A DNA stretch of 64,000 nucleotides from assembly GCF_030413175.1 (NCBI RefSeq), contig NZ_CP129212.1, forward strand, positions 4,340,001-4,404,000, written 5' to 3'. The first letter of the stretch is position 1, and the number at the start of each line of letters is the position of its first letter. The notes under the pieces were generated by a model, which saw nothing but the letters and a program-made list of their open reading frames with translations, ran no database searches and was not told the origin of the DNA. Shown here one piece after another: positions 1 to 7,215 of the stretch. Source of the stretch: Bradyrhizobium roseum. Its GTDB lineage: Bacteria; Pseudomonadota; Alphaproteobacteria; Rhizobiales; Xanthobacteraceae. A program made the position numbers and the translations under genes.

Positions 1-561
1 TTGATCGCGATTGAGGACATGTTGGGGGTGATCGAGAAACACGCGCAGCAGTCGATATTCGGCGCCGCTCAACGAGACCACGGTCCCGTCGGCGTCGACG
101 AGGAAACGCCCGGCCGTATCGAGCTTCCATTCGCCGAACCGCAGAAGGCGGGCTTTCTCCGATGCCGCAAGGTTGCGGGGCAGCATCTCGGCCCTGCGCA
201 AAACCGAGCGGATCCGTGCGAGCAGTTCGCGCGGGGCAAACGGCTTCGTGAGATAGTCGTCCGCCCCCATCTCCAGGCCGACGATGCGGTCTGCTTCATC
301 GCCGCGCGCCGTCAGCATCAGGATCGGAATGTCATAGGGTTGATTCGCGCGCAAGTTGCGGCAGAGCGTAAGGCCGTCGTCCCCCGGCAGCATCAGGTCG
401 AGCACGATCAGATCGATCCGGTGGTTTGCGAGAACCTCGCGCATCTGCCGGCCGTTAGCCACCGTCGTGACCCGATAGCCGTTACCGACAAAGTATCGGT
501 CCAGCAGCTCGCGCAAACCCAGGTCGTCGTCGACGACGAGAATGTGGTTCGGATTGCCCAT
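1..561 (-). CDS. OmpR-family response regulator, left copy (C-terminus cut by window edge)
   Basis: The 187 visible codons start at an ATG whose first base is 561 and run off the left edge, so the end of the DNA-binding domain is missing. The protein opens with the receiver signature ILVVDDD, has the phospho-acceptor Asp in LDLMLPGDDG and the switch-region Lys in LTKPFAPREL, and continues into a winged-helix Trans_reg_C domain. It is nearly identical, in protein and DNA, to the complete regulator at 10641-11381. Like that copy it is divergent from an A-B-C gene set (here 822-2319). By family it should be phosphorylated by a sensor kinase and bind direct repeats in promoters. Any cognate kinase of this copy would lie left of the window. 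Family assignment is firm; the stimulus is unknown. Confidence 0.93.
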   Translation of the reverse strand, partial: MGNPNHILVVDDDLGLRELLDRYFVGNGYRVTTVANGRQMREVLANHRIDLIVLDLMLPGDDGLTLCRNLRANQPYDIPILMLTARGDEADRIVGLEMGADDYLTKPFAPRELLARIRSVLRRAEMLPRNLAASEKARLLRFGEWKLDTAGRFLVDADGTVVSLSGAEYRLLRVFLDHPQHVLNRDQ

Positions 562-605
562 ACGCGCCAGAGTACTCAACCGCCGAGGCAAGTGACATCC
601 CATTT

Positions 606-622
606 TGTAACGTAATGTATCG
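606..622. promoter_or_regulatory. Putative response-regulator operator (direct repeat)
   Basis: TGTAACG and TGTATCG lie 10 bp apart, one helical turn, in the gap between the divergent regulator and gene A. The same pair is kept at 11426-11442 in the other copy of the module. Tandem repeats with a 10-11 bp period are typical OmpR/PhoB-family sites. The binding assignment is inference. Confidence 0.45.
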
Positions 623-821
623 TCCTGCCGTACCGACATAGAAAATTTCAAAAGCGGCCGACGCGGAAATTCGCGGGATACATCGGACATTTCAAGTGAT
701 GCTGGCCTTCCTTTTGGGAGATGCGAGATCGCTGCACTGCGGCGAACCTGCCGCCCGACTGAACGCTTTGTTGCGCGCGTGGAAGATGCATGTGGCTGCG
801 CCGAACTTGGGAGTAAGAGTG

Positions 822-1370
822 ATGAGAATGTCATCGAGCCCTGTCACGCCCTCAGCCGTCGCGATCCTGTCAATCTCATTGTTGTTCGGCTTAAGCGGCA
901 CGGCTGCCTCGCAAACCACGCCAAGCTCCCCTCTGCCCAGCGTTACGGTCACGGCGCCGGAGCAAAAAGCGAGGCCGCTGCAGGGGCAGGTGCGAGCTGC
1001 AAACAAGGGTACAGGTTTCCGAAGAGGCCAGACCGCCCGGACGACGGCTCAAACAGCGGGAGGGACGACGCCGCTCAGTCCTGTGGCGGCGAAGCTTGCC
1101 CGACTCGAGCGAGAGGCCAGCAGTTGCAACGATGGCTGCGAGTCAAGTCGCCCACGTGGCAAGGATCCTTGGGTTGGATGCAGTGAATCGGCAGGATACA
1201 ACTCGGTTTTCTCAGCAACCTGCAAGGACACACTCACGCACAGGGACTACGCGCAATGCGTAGAAACCAAAATGTTCCTGGGCTGGGACCGCAACCGATC
1301 GTGGTGGTATTGCAATGGCATGCTGAATGGGGGGAAATTCCGGGTCACCGCGGAGAATCGAAACAGGTAG
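822..1370 (+). CDS. Small secreted six-cysteine protein (gene A, left copy)
   Basis: A protein of 182 residues of unknown function. The chosen ATG follows a GGGAG ribosome site by about 8 bases and aligns with the start of the paralogue at 11615. The N-terminus is a signal peptide ending near TAASQT. Next come a segment with LPSVTVTAPE, which resembles a TonB box, and a low-complexity Ala/Thr/Arg linker. The C-terminal half holds six cysteines in the order CNDGC, GC, TC, QC and WWYC, probably forming three disulfides in the periplasm or outside. The same cysteine pattern is in gene B, so A and B are paralogues as well as neighbours. The gene is divergent from the response regulator at 1-561 and is a likely target of it. 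Confidence 0.8.
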   Translation: MRMSSSPVTPSAVAILSISLLFGLSGTAASQTTPSSPLPSVTVTAPEQKARPLQGQVRAANKGTGFRRGQTARTTAQTAGGTTPLSPVAAKLARLEREASSCNDGCESSRPRGKDPWVGCSESAGYNSVFSATCKDTLTHRDYAQCVETKMFLGWDRNRSWWYCNGMLNGGKFRVTAENRNR

Positions 1371-1409
1371 CGCAGTCCGAACCGAGGACGGTATTTGGGA
1401 GAACGAGTG

Positions 1410-1973
1410 ATGAGAATGTTATCGAGCCTTGTCGCCCCCTCGGCGCTCGCTGCCCTGTCGACCGTGTTGCTGAGCGGCACGGCAGCCGCGCAAACGGCAA
1501 CCACCAGCCAGCTTCCCGGCATCACCGTCGTGGCGCCGAAGCAGGTCGTAAGGCCGGTAGCAAGACCACAGCGGCAGGCGCCCCCGGTGGCAAACACGGT
1601 GGCAGCTCGCCCGGCAGCGCCAGCCCCTCAAACGCCATCGACATCAGCTCAAAAGCCGGCGGCCGGCTCAGTGATGGCGAGAATTGCCGCGCTTGAGAAG
1701 ACCTCCAGCAATTGCACCGACGGCTGCCAGACAAGCTTCAAATACGGCAACCAACCGTGGAACGGATGCTCCACGTCAGGAGATTTTACGATATCGACAA
1801 CGTGCAGAAACGGACGCAACTACAAGACCTACCAGGAGTGCCGGGAGACCGGAATGTTTCTGGCATGGAGACAATTTGAAGTCTGGTGGTACTGCAGCAG
1901 CCTGCATGCCGGGGGCAAGCTTTCCGGAGAGAAGCAGCAGGTCGCCGAACTCAAGCGATCAGGCCGTCGCTAA
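1410..1973 (+). CDS. Small secreted six-cysteine protein (gene B, left copy)
   Basis: A protein of 187 residues. The ATG at 1410 is preceded by TTGGGAGAACG, a reasonable ribosome site that recurs in front of genes A' and B'. There is a signal peptide ending near TAAAQT, a TonB-box-like LPGITVVAPK, a Pro/Ala-rich linker, then the six-cysteine domain (NCTDGC, GC, TC, EC, WWYC) and a basic tail ending RSGRR. It follows gene A by 39 bases and precedes gene C by 10, so the three are probably co-transcribed. It is close to identical to the copy at 12304-12867 over the C-terminal domain. No known family is recognised. Confidence 0.8.
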   Translation: MRMLSSLVAPSALAALSTVLLSGTAAAQTATTSQLPGITVVAPKQVVRPVARPQRQAPPVANTVAARPAAPAPQTPSTSAQKPAAGSVMARIAALEKTSSNCTDGCQTSFKYGNQPWNGCSTSGDFTISTTCRNGRNYKTYQECRETGMFLAWRQFEVWWYCSSLHAGGKLSGEKQQVAELKRSGRR

Positions 1974-1983
1974 GACATACCCG

Positions 1984-2319
1984 GTGCCGCTACCGAGCCT
2001 CGAAAACTCGCGTCGAACAGCCAGCCAGGGCGGTCTGGGAGAGCAATCGTGCGGAGATGAATCTGATGTAACAGGACTTGCGCAAGGTGGCTGGCTCGTC
2101 GAGTTACGCCTGACGGAACGGGAAGCTGATCCCAGATTCTTTGCGGTCGGAACGCTCGAGGCAGGTGACGCGGAAGAGGCGATCCTGCGCTACCCGGGGA
2201 TCCTTCGGGATGACAAGCGGACCGCTTTGCGCCGCCTTTCCGAGAACGAGATCGCGCGCCTCGGATTGAGCGTAGATGGCGTGAGGCCGTATGTCCGCAC
2301 GCTGCGATCAGCGGACTAG
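1984..2319 (+). CDS. Conserved small protein (gene C, left copy)
   Basis: A protein of 111 residues from a GTG start 10 bases after gene B; the equivalent GTG is found in the copy at 12877. It has no signal peptide. The body (WLVELRL, ADPRFFAVGT, AGDAEEAILRYPGI, then a charged stretch) is kept with few changes in the second copy, which supports it as a real gene. The function is not recognised. Its stop codon overlaps the stop of the convergent protease gene (shared CTAG at 2316-2319). An in-frame reading begins further upstream inside gene B, but that part is a shadow. Confidence 0.65.
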   Translation: MPLPSLENSRRTASQGGLGEQSCGDESDVTGLAQGGWLVELRLTEREADPRFFAVGTLEAGDAEEAILRYPGILRDDKRTALRRLSENEIARLGLSVDGVRPYVRTLRSAD

Positions 2320-3413
2320 TTCAATCCGGCCCGTGGACCCTTCGGCTTCTGCTCGTTCATCGGCTCGACCTCGACCGTCGCATTCTCGGTCGCCCGATCG
2401 CGTTGAAGCGTCAGCCGCACCTGCCGACCCACCGGCGTCAGCCCGATCATGTTGCGCATCTGGGTGGCGCTGCGGATCGGGAGATCATTGGCTTTGAGGA
2501 TGATATCGCCGCGGCGCAGCCCTGCCCGCTCGGCGGGCGAGCCGGGGCTGACCTCCTTGACGCGGGCGCCCTGCGTCGCGCCCGGCGCTTCCAGATCTTC
2601 CAGGGCGATGCCGATCCGCCCGCGCTCGACCCGGCCGGTCGCTGCCAGCTGATCCATTACCTTGCGCGCCATGTTGATCGGGACCGCAAAGCCGATGCCG
2701 ACATTGCCGCCGCCGGGGGAAATGATCGCCGTATTGATGCCGACCAGTTCACCGCGCAGGCTGATCAAGGCGCCGCCGGAATTGCCGGGGTTGATCGCCG
2801 CGTCGGTCTGGATGAAATCCTCATAACCGTGCTTGCCGAGCCCGGTGCGTCCCAGCGCGCTGACGAGGCCCGAGGTCACGGTCTGTCCGAGACCAAAGGG
2901 ATTGCCGACCGCGATCACGAAGTCGCCGACCTGCAGCGCGTCGCTGTCGCCGAACGCGATCGCCTTCAGCCCGGACGGCTCCCTGATCTGCAGCAGCGCA
3001 ATGTCGGTCGGCGCATCGCGGCCGACGACGCGGCCGGCGAATTTGCGGCCATCCTTGGTCCTGATCTGCACCGCGGTCGCGTTGGCGACGACGTGGTTGG
3101 CCGTCAGCACATACCCGCGCTGCGCATCGACGATCACCCCCGAGCCGGTGGCGTTGACCTCCTTCTCGAGTTGCTTCGGGACATTGAAGAACTCGCGGAA
3201 CAGCGGATCCTGGTAGAGCGGATTGTCTTCCCGCACCCGCCCCTGCACCGAGATGTTGACGACGGCGGGTGTCACCTCCCTGACCAGCGGGGCAAGCGTG
3301 GGAACGCGGCCCGTACCGAGATCCGGAATCTGGGCCATGACGGGCGGTCCGGACAGCGCCAGAACCAGGGCCGAGACAATGCTCGCCTGTCCGAGCCAAT
3401 GCAGCAGCAGCAT
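2316..3413 (-). CDS. HtrA/Deg-family periplasmic serine protease with one PDZ domain
   Basis: A protein of 365 residues that degrades or senses misfolded envelope proteins. It has a signal peptide (about 1-27, ending PPVMAQ), a trypsin-like domain with the catalytic triad His107 (LTANHVV), Asp137 (TDIALL) and Ser212 (NPGNSGGAL), and a single C-terminal PDZ domain from about 263. One PDZ is a DegS-like layout, whereas DegP has two, but the cleavable-looking signal suggests a soluble periplasmic enzyme. The ATG follows GAGGAGAATCG. It is divergent from the small envelope genes at 3654 onward and borders the heat-shock island, consistent with stress control. Confidence 0.93.
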   Translation of the reverse strand: MLLLHWLGQASIVSALVLALSGPPVMAQIPDLGTGRVPTLAPLVREVTPAVVNISVQGRVREDNPLYQDPLFREFFNVPKQLEKEVNATGSGVIVDAQRGYVLTANHVVANATAVQIRTKDGRKFAGRVVGRDAPTDIALLQIREPSGLKAIAFGDSDALQVGDFVIAVGNPFGLGQTVTSGLVSALGRTGLGKHGYEDFIQTDAAINPGNSGGALISLRGELVGINTAIISPGGGNVGIGFAVPINMARKVMDQLAATGRVERGRIGIALEDLEAPGATQGARVKEVSPGSPAERAGLRRGDIILKANDLPIRSATQMRNMIGLTPVGRQVRLTLQRDRATENATVEVEPMNEQKPKGPRAGLN

Positions 3414-3544
3414 CGATTCTCCTCATCCGTTTGCGTGACGGTCCCTCCTCGACCGGCGTCGATTAGCTGGGCCGAGAACAACGGCGGTTCAAGAGGATGC
3501 CCGGCACGCTGCCCGACGCGCGGGAAATTTTTTTACGAGCCCCC

Positions 3545-3573
3545 TTGAACGCCGTTTTTTCCTTGCCTAGGTC
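3545..3573 (+). promoter_or_regulatory. Candidate promoter of the small envelope-protein genes
   Basis: TTGAAC and TAGGTC are separated by 17 bases, about 80 bases before the first small gene. The -35-like element resembles the TTGAAA elements in front of the two hsp20 leaders. The -10 match is weak, so this is tentative. Confidence 0.25.
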
Positions 3574-3653
3574 GTTCCGCGGTCGGGGACCTGTTTCCGG
3601 AATCCGGCTTTGAGATACCGCAACGAGAAAGGAAGCACCCAAAGGAGATTTGG

Positions 3654-3773
3654 ATGGGCACACGCATGCAATCCCGATCGCGCAAGAGCGGGGCGACTGT
3701 AGTGCACTGGCTCATGTTCGCCCTCAGCCTCACCACGATCGGATGGATCAGCTTTGTACCGACAGGAGGATGA
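3654..3773 (+). CDS. Small single-span membrane protein, 39 residues
   Basis: The start is preceded by a strong AAAGGAGATTTGG ribosome site. The peptide has a basic N-terminus (TRMQSRSRKSG) followed by one hydrophobic span (VVHWLMFALSLTTIGWISFV). Its stop codon is one base from the ATG of the next gene (TGAGATG), so the two are likely translationally coupled. The good ribosome site and tight coupling argue for a real small protein in the heat-shock island. The function is unknown. Confidence 0.55.
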   Translation: MGTRMQSRSRKSGATVVHWLMFALSLTTIGWISFVPTGG

Positions 3774-3774
3774 G

Positions 3775-4098
3775 ATGACCGAAAATCACGGATCCGTCTC
3801 CGCTATCCCGGAGATGTTGCGCCGCCGCCGATGGATGGTTGCCGGCACCTTGGCATTCGCAATGCTGCTGCCGAGCAACGCCCTCGCAATGAACACCACG
3901 CCCCGGCAAGCGTTCGACCAGGCCAGCCACGCCCTTCCGTTGCCGCCCGTTCGCTATCTGGATTCCATGCGCTGGATGGATTGGAAGCCGGGCGCGCCGA
4001 TTTTCAAGGTCGACACACTGCTGCTCCCGAATGGAATCCAGCCCGGCATTTTCCGGCTTCCCTCGGACGACGGACAGGACCTGCCCCGGGTCAGTTGA
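3775..4098 (+). CDS. Hypothetical exported protein
   Basis: A protein of 107 residues with ribosome site AGGAGGATGAG just before the ATG. It has an N-terminal arginine run (LRRRRW) and a hydrophobic stretch ending SNALA, giving a signal peptide cleaved near residue 39. The mature part is about 68 residues, rich in Pro and Trp/Met (RWMDWKPGAP), with no recognised domain. It follows the 39-residue membrane peptide with one base between them. No function can be assigned; the heat-shock setting suggests an envelope stress role (inference). Confidence 0.6.
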   Translation: MTENHGSVSAIPEMLRRRRWMVAGTLAFAMLLPSNALAMNTTPRQAFDQASHALPLPPVRYLDSMRWMDWKPGAPIFKVDTLLLPNGIQPGIFRLPSDDGQDLPRVS

Positions 4099-4156
4099 AC
4101 TCGCACTACCGGTCGCGATCCATGAAGGTCGCGTCCTTTGTCAGCTGAGACACGAA

Positions 4157-4387
4157 ATGTTCAAGCCTTCCACTTGGCCGCTCGCCTCCCGGGGCGAGCG
4201 GCCCCTGCCCCAAACCGTGCGCGCCTTTCTCATGGAAAGCGAGCGGCGCGTCCTTTTGCACTGTCAGACATTGCTGGCGCGGGGCAACCTGCCCGATGAC
4301 GAGCGGCAAAGGTTGACACGCCTCGCCGTAGCGGCCGAGCAGGAAATGCTGCGACTTGCGCGATTGACCGCCGTCAGAGCAGCCTGA
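4157..4387 (+). CDS. Hypothetical helical protein, 76 residues
   Basis: The ATG at 4157 is the most plausible start because in-frame sequence upstream overlaps the preceding gene. The product is predicted to be mostly helical and charged (SERRVLLHCQTLLARG, DDERQRLTRLAVAAEQEMLRLARL), with no signal peptide or membrane span. The ribosome site is weak. It sits between the exported protein and the first ROSE leader. No family is recognised. Confidence 0.5.
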   Translation: MFKPSTWPLASRGERPLPQTVRAFLMESERRVLLHCQTLLARGNLPDDERQRLTRLAVAAEQEMLRLARLTAVRAA

Positions 4388-4403
4388 GAATTTCAGGGCG
4401 TTC

Positions 4404-4430
4404 TTGAAACAATCAGCGCTTTTCCTATTT
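4404..4430 (+). promoter_or_regulatory. Candidate promoter of the first hsp20 transcription unit
   Basis: TTGAAA at 4404-4409 and CTATTT at 4425-4430 with a 15-base spacer. The arrangement is repeated before the second ROSE leader (TTGAAA, 15 bases, CTAATT). ROSE-controlled genes in Bradyrhizobium are classically transcribed by the housekeeping sigma factor. Confidence 0.4.
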
Positions 4431-4451
4431 CATTTTCGCCGCAAAGTCGCG

Positions 4452-4547
4452 GTGCCGGATGCCAGTTCGGGTCCGGCGGACAAAACCGGGCGCCGGACAG
4501 GTGTCCAGCGCTCCTTCGTATCCAACTTGCTCTCAGGAGGACTTGGT
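4452..4547 (+). promoter_or_regulatory. ROSE-type RNA thermometer, copy 1
   Basis: The leader ends with the ROSE hallmark: ATCC, then TTGCTCT, then AGGAGGA just before the ATG at 4548, so the ribosome site can be masked by the imperfect TCC/GGA pairing containing the TTGCT strand. Upstream are stable hairpins, for example GGACA-GG-TGTCC within a longer GCGC stem at about 4490-4511. In known ROSE RNAs this last hairpin melts on heating and frees the ribosome site. Here it leads a truncated hsp20 followed by an intact one. Confidence 0.75.
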
Positions 4548-4754
4548 ATGAGGACCACCCTCGACTTGGCGCCGCTCTGGCGCTCCCCGATCGGCTTCGA
4601 ACATGTGACCGATCTCGTTGACCACGCACTGCGTCCGTTCAACGAAGACAATTGCCCACTCCGAAACATCGAACGTTCCAACGAGGACGAATTCAGGGTC
4701 TCCCTGGCAGTGGCCGGCAGCTCCGCGCCGCAGATCAGGCAGCAAGCGACCTAA
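4548..4754 (+). pseudogene. Truncated hsp20 remnant (N-terminal part only)
   Basis: The 68-residue reading begins MRTTLDLAPLWRSPIGFEH and matches the N-terminus of the intact Hsp20 at 5665 (MRTYDFSPLWRSTIGFDRL, then NIER and SLAVAG). It loses homology at SLAVAGSSAP and stops 9 residues later. Almost the whole alpha-crystallin domain is missing, consistent with an internal deletion and frameshift. The ribosome site and the ROSE leader are intact, so the fragment is probably still translated. It may now act as a leader cistron for the hsp20 at 4827. Confidence 0.75.
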
Positions 4755-4826
4755 CCCGATCAAGCATCGAGAACCGGTGTTGTCGGACGACGTCCGCATT
4801 CCAACTCATCAACAAGGAGAACAAAC

Positions 4827-5318
4827 ATGGCTATTCGTGATCTCATTCCATGGACCAAGAGTCAGGAGGTCGCGCCCGCGCGTGACACCTTCGATCCGTT
4901 CCTGACGTTGCATCGAGAGATGAATCGTCTGTTCGACGACGTCTTTCGCGGCTTCGGCAGCAACAGTCTGTCACCGCTGATGGAAGGCCGATTCAGCTGG
5001 CCGAAAATCGAACTGAACGATGGCGACAAGCACCTGACCATCTCGGCAGAATTGCCCGGGATGACCGAGAAAGACATCCAGGTCGAAATTGCCAACGGCG
5101 TCCTGACCATCCGCGGCGAGAAGAAGGCCGAACGCAACGGCGAAGGAAAGTATTTTACCGAGCGCTACTATGGCTCCTTTGAACGCCAGATCCCGCTCGA
5201 GGACGTCCGTGAGGACAAGGCCCAGGCGTCGTTCAAGAACGGTGTTCTGACCATCTCCTTGCCGAAGTCCGACAAGCCGCGCGAAGGCGTCAAGCGTATC
5301 GCCATCAACGCCGATTGA
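4827..5318 (+). CDS. Hsp20/alpha-crystallin small heat-shock protein
   Basis: An ATP-independent holdase of 163 residues. A short N-terminal arm (IPWTK, FDPFLTLHREMNRLFDDVF) precedes the alpha-crystallin domain (about 55-155), with the class-typical ELPGM and the GVLTIS strand, and then the C-terminal IAI-like anchor (KRIAIN). The ribosome site is AAGGAGAACAAAC. This is the class-C type subfamily (MAIRDLIPW), unlike the IbpA-like protein at 5665. It lies 72 bases after the truncated hsp20 and probably depends on the ROSE leader upstream of that fragment. A GC-rich hairpin follows the stop. Confidence 0.95.
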   Translation: MAIRDLIPWTKSQEVAPARDTFDPFLTLHREMNRLFDDVFRGFGSNSLSPLMEGRFSWPKIELNDGDKHLTISAELPGMTEKDIQVEIANGVLTIRGEKKAERNGEGKYFTERYYGSFERQIPLEDVREDKAQASFKNGVLTISLPKSDKPREGVKRIAINAD

Positions 5319-5329
5319 CGCAACCATCC

Positions 5330-5352
5330 GGGCGGCGCCCAACGCGCCGCCC
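5330..5352 (+). terminator. Hairpin after hsp20, likely terminator
   Basis: GGGCGGCGC and GCGCCGCCC form a perfect 9-bp stem with a 5-base loop 11 bases after the hsp20 stop. There is no clear T-tract, so termination may be Rho-assisted, or the hairpin may be a processing or stability element. Confidence 0.5.
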
Positions 5353-5522
5353 TTCCGACGTATCGTCGCTGCCCGCCCTTCGCCGGTCCGGGGGAAGGCG
5401 CGCAATGTCCGGCAGCTGCCTCTGCTCATGCGTTCGGGCGGCAACGGAACACGCCATTTCAGCATTTGTTAACGAAATGCGGACGCCGCCCGGAGCCGCT
5501 ATAAAATTTTTTAGCCGCCCTC

Positions 5523-5550
5523 TTGAAACCAAAACCGGCTTTGCTAATTT
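5523..5550 (+). promoter_or_regulatory. Candidate promoter of the second hsp20 gene
   Basis: TTGAAA at 5523-5528 and CTAATT at 5544-5549 (15-base spacer), directly upstream of the second ROSE leader and laid out like the promoter at 4404. The rest of the 346-base gap between the two hsp20 genes holds the hairpin after the first gene, about 170 bases with no recognised feature, and the ROSE leader. Confidence 0.4.
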
Positions 5551-5560
5551 TTTTGCTGCC

Positions 5561-5664
5561 ACCCGACGGTGGTGTCCCGGGCGCCTCATGGGCCCGGCGA
5601 TGAGACGGGCACCGGTCGTGTCCGGTGCCGCTCGTATCCATCTTGCTCTTTGGAGGATTTGGCT
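5561..5664 (+). promoter_or_regulatory. ROSE-type RNA thermometer, copy 2
   Basis: The leader contains CCGGGC/GCCCGG and GGCACCG/CGGTGCC stems. It ends with TCGTATCCATCTTGCTCTTT followed by GGAGGATTTGGCT and the ATG at 5665. The TTGCT strand opposite the GGAGGA ribosome site is the ROSE signature, and this copy is very similar, from memory, to the Bradyrhizobium hspA leader. Translation of the IbpA-type hsp20 should be repressed at normal temperature and released on heating. Confidence 0.85.
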
Positions 5665-6120
5665 ATGCGCACCTATGATTTCTCGCCCCTCTGGCGTTCG
5701 ACCATCGGCTTCGATCGCCTTTTCGACCTTGCGGAAACGGCCCACCGGGCCGGCGAGGACAATTATCCGCCCTACAACATCGAACGCCTGGCCGAGGACC
5801 GCTACCAGATTTCGCTCGCCGTCGCAGGTTTTGCGCCGAGCGACATCGCGATCACGGCCGAGCAGAACGTGGTAACGATCGAAGGCAGCAAGCCCGAAAA
5901 GGCCGAGGGCGACTTCCTGTATCGCGGCATCTCGACCCGCAACTTCAAGCGGCAGTTCTCCCTTGCGGATCACGTCGAGGTCAAGAGCGCCGCGTTCGAC
6001 AATGGGCTGCTCAAGATCGAACTGGTTCGGGAAATCCCCGAAGCCATGAAGCCGCGCCGGATCGCGATCAACGGCGTACCGGCCGACAAGGTCCAGAAAC
6101 TGGAAGCCAAGGCCGCCTAG
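5665..6120 (+). CDS. IbpA-type Hsp20 small heat-shock protein
   Basis: A holdase of 151 residues of the rhizobial class-A type (MRTYDFSPLWRSTIGFDRL). The alpha-crystallin domain spans about 32-130 (YNIERL, ISLAVAGF, VVTIEG), with the motif FKRQFSLADHVEV and the strand AAFDNGLLKIEL, followed by a C-terminal RRIAIN anchor. The start follows GGAGGATTTGGCT. An in-frame extension to 5569 is excluded because it would run through the ROSE leader. It is the intact relative of the fragment at 4548. A 10-bp hairpin separates it from the next gene. Confidence 0.95.
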   Translation: MRTYDFSPLWRSTIGFDRLFDLAETAHRAGEDNYPPYNIERLAEDRYQISLAVAGFAPSDIAITAEQNVVTIEGSKPEKAEGDFLYRGISTRNFKRQFSLADHVEVKSAAFDNGLLKIELVREIPEAMKPRRIAINGVPADKVQKLEAKAA

Positions 6121-6135
6121 ACGGCCCCTGGGCGT

Positions 6136-6157
6136 GCCGCGCGAGGACTCGCGCGGC
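6136..6157 (+). terminator. Strong hairpin after IbpA-type hsp20
   Basis: GCCGCGCGAG and CTCGCGCGGC form a perfect 10-bp stem with only 2 bases between them, 15 bases after the stop. No T-tract follows, so it may be a partial terminator or an RNA stabiliser between this gene and the one at 6190. Confidence 0.45.
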
Positions 6158-6189
6158 CGCCGTTCATCGTCCATGAAAAGGAGGATACC

Positions 6190-6510
6190 ATGCGGCCGAC
6201 GACCGCCGACCACGACGTTTTCGACTTCCAAGCGCTTCTTCATCCAGCCGCACGCTTCGAACATCCGAGGGATGTGGTGCGTCACACCGGCCTGACCACG
6301 GCCGAGAAGCGAGCCATTCTGGCATCCTGGGCATCGGATGCATCTGCGATAGCGTCCTGCCCCTCTCTGCGCTCGCCTGCCGGGCTGAAAAGGCCGGTGT
6401 CCATCGACGAGATCCTGGAGGCCTTGTGTGAGCTGGACAGCGGCCCGCGAAATCCGCCGGGAGGCAAGCCCTGTCGATTGCGCAGCACCGAGCGAGCCTT
6501 GGCCGCCTGA
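6190..6510 (+). CDS. Conserved hypothetical protein with the HPA/EKRAIL domain (short form)
   Basis: A protein of 106 residues with an excellent ribosome site (AAAAGGAGGATACC). A core of about 80 residues (ALLHPAARFEHPRDVV, LTTAEKRAILASWASDA, then SIDEILEAL) reappears in the C-terminal half of the next protein (ALLHPADAFVHPMDVV, LTTYEKRAILSSWAADA, SFDDIVDALRIL). There is no signal peptide. The family name is not known to me. Position between hsp20 and rpoH suggests a stress-associated accessory protein (inference). Confidence 0.7.
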   Translation: MRPTTADHDVFDFQALLHPAARFEHPRDVVRHTGLTTAEKRAILASWASDASAIASCPSLRSPAGLKRPVSIDEILEALCELDSGPRNPPGGKPCRLRSTERALAA

Positions 6511-6529
6511 AGCCGAATTGAGGTGCATG

Positions 6530-7060
6530 ATGATGACCGAAATGACGCTGGAGCGCCTGCGCGCTCATCGCAACAACATTCACCGCTACCAGAGACTGCT
6601 CAAAACCCGTCTATCGGATCTGGAACGAGCGTATGTCGCGCGTCGACTGAAGGAAGAGCGGGTCCTCGTGGAATCCCTGTTGCGGCAAATGCTCCCGAAC
6701 CGCCTCTCCATCCAACATGGAGAATCGTCGACTCGCGAATCGGCAGCGAAGCTGCAGATGGACGCATTGCTGCACCCGGCGGATGCATTCGTTCACCCGA
6801 TGGACGTCGTCGAGGACTGCGATCTGACGACGTACGAGAAACGGGCAATCCTGTCTTCCTGGGCCGCAGACGCCTGCGCCGTGAAGGAGGCGTCCGAACC
6901 GACCCGATCGACTCATGGAGCCACTGTCAGCTTCGACGACATCGTGGATGCCTTGCGCATACTCGATTCGGACAAAGAGCCGAGCGCGGATCTCAGCGGA
7001 GGCCAGGCCGACACTCCACCTGGCAAGGATGGGGCGACGTCCCTTCAATGGGATTGTTGA
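6530..7060 (+). CDS. Conserved hypothetical protein with the HPA/EKRAIL domain (long form)
   Basis: A protein of 176 residues. Three ATG codons in a row (6527, 6530, 6533) follow GAGG; the second gives a workable spacing and is chosen, but any could be used. The N-terminal 55 residues are strongly helical and basic (LERLRAHRNNIHRYQRLLK, ERAYVARRLKEER). The C-terminal part is paralogous to the whole 6190 product, so the locus holds one stand-alone and one fused version of the same domain. No signal peptide or membrane span. The function is unknown. Confidence 0.7.
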   Translation: MMTEMTLERLRAHRNNIHRYQRLLKTRLSDLERAYVARRLKEERVLVESLLRQMLPNRLSIQHGESSTRESAAKLQMDALLHPADAFVHPMDVVEDCDLTTYEKRAILSSWAADACAVKEASEPTRSTHGATVSFDDIVDALRILDSDKEPSADLSGGQADTPPGKDGATSLQWDC

Positions 7061-7215
7061 TGGAGGCAGGCAGAACCGATCGACGCTGATGGCATCGCCC
7101 GACATTTGAAAAACGCCGGGAACGATTGACGGGCACCGGAGCCAACGGGAATGTCGTGATGAGGGTCGCCTGCCGATGCCCTGCATTCGAACTCATTTGT
7201 TATCACGAGGGGAAA

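Noticed and set aside
2403..3548. Long plus-strand frame (381 codons) opposite the HtrA gene
   Set aside because: It is the antisense shadow of a gene with catalytic triad, signal peptide and ribosome site on the minus strand; composition is Arg/Asp/Ala-rich as expected of antisense frames.
5305..6528. Minus-strand frame of 407 codons across the hsp20 region
   Set aside because: It lies opposite the IbpA-type hsp20, a ROSE leader and the 6190 gene, which have clear family or structural support on the plus strand.
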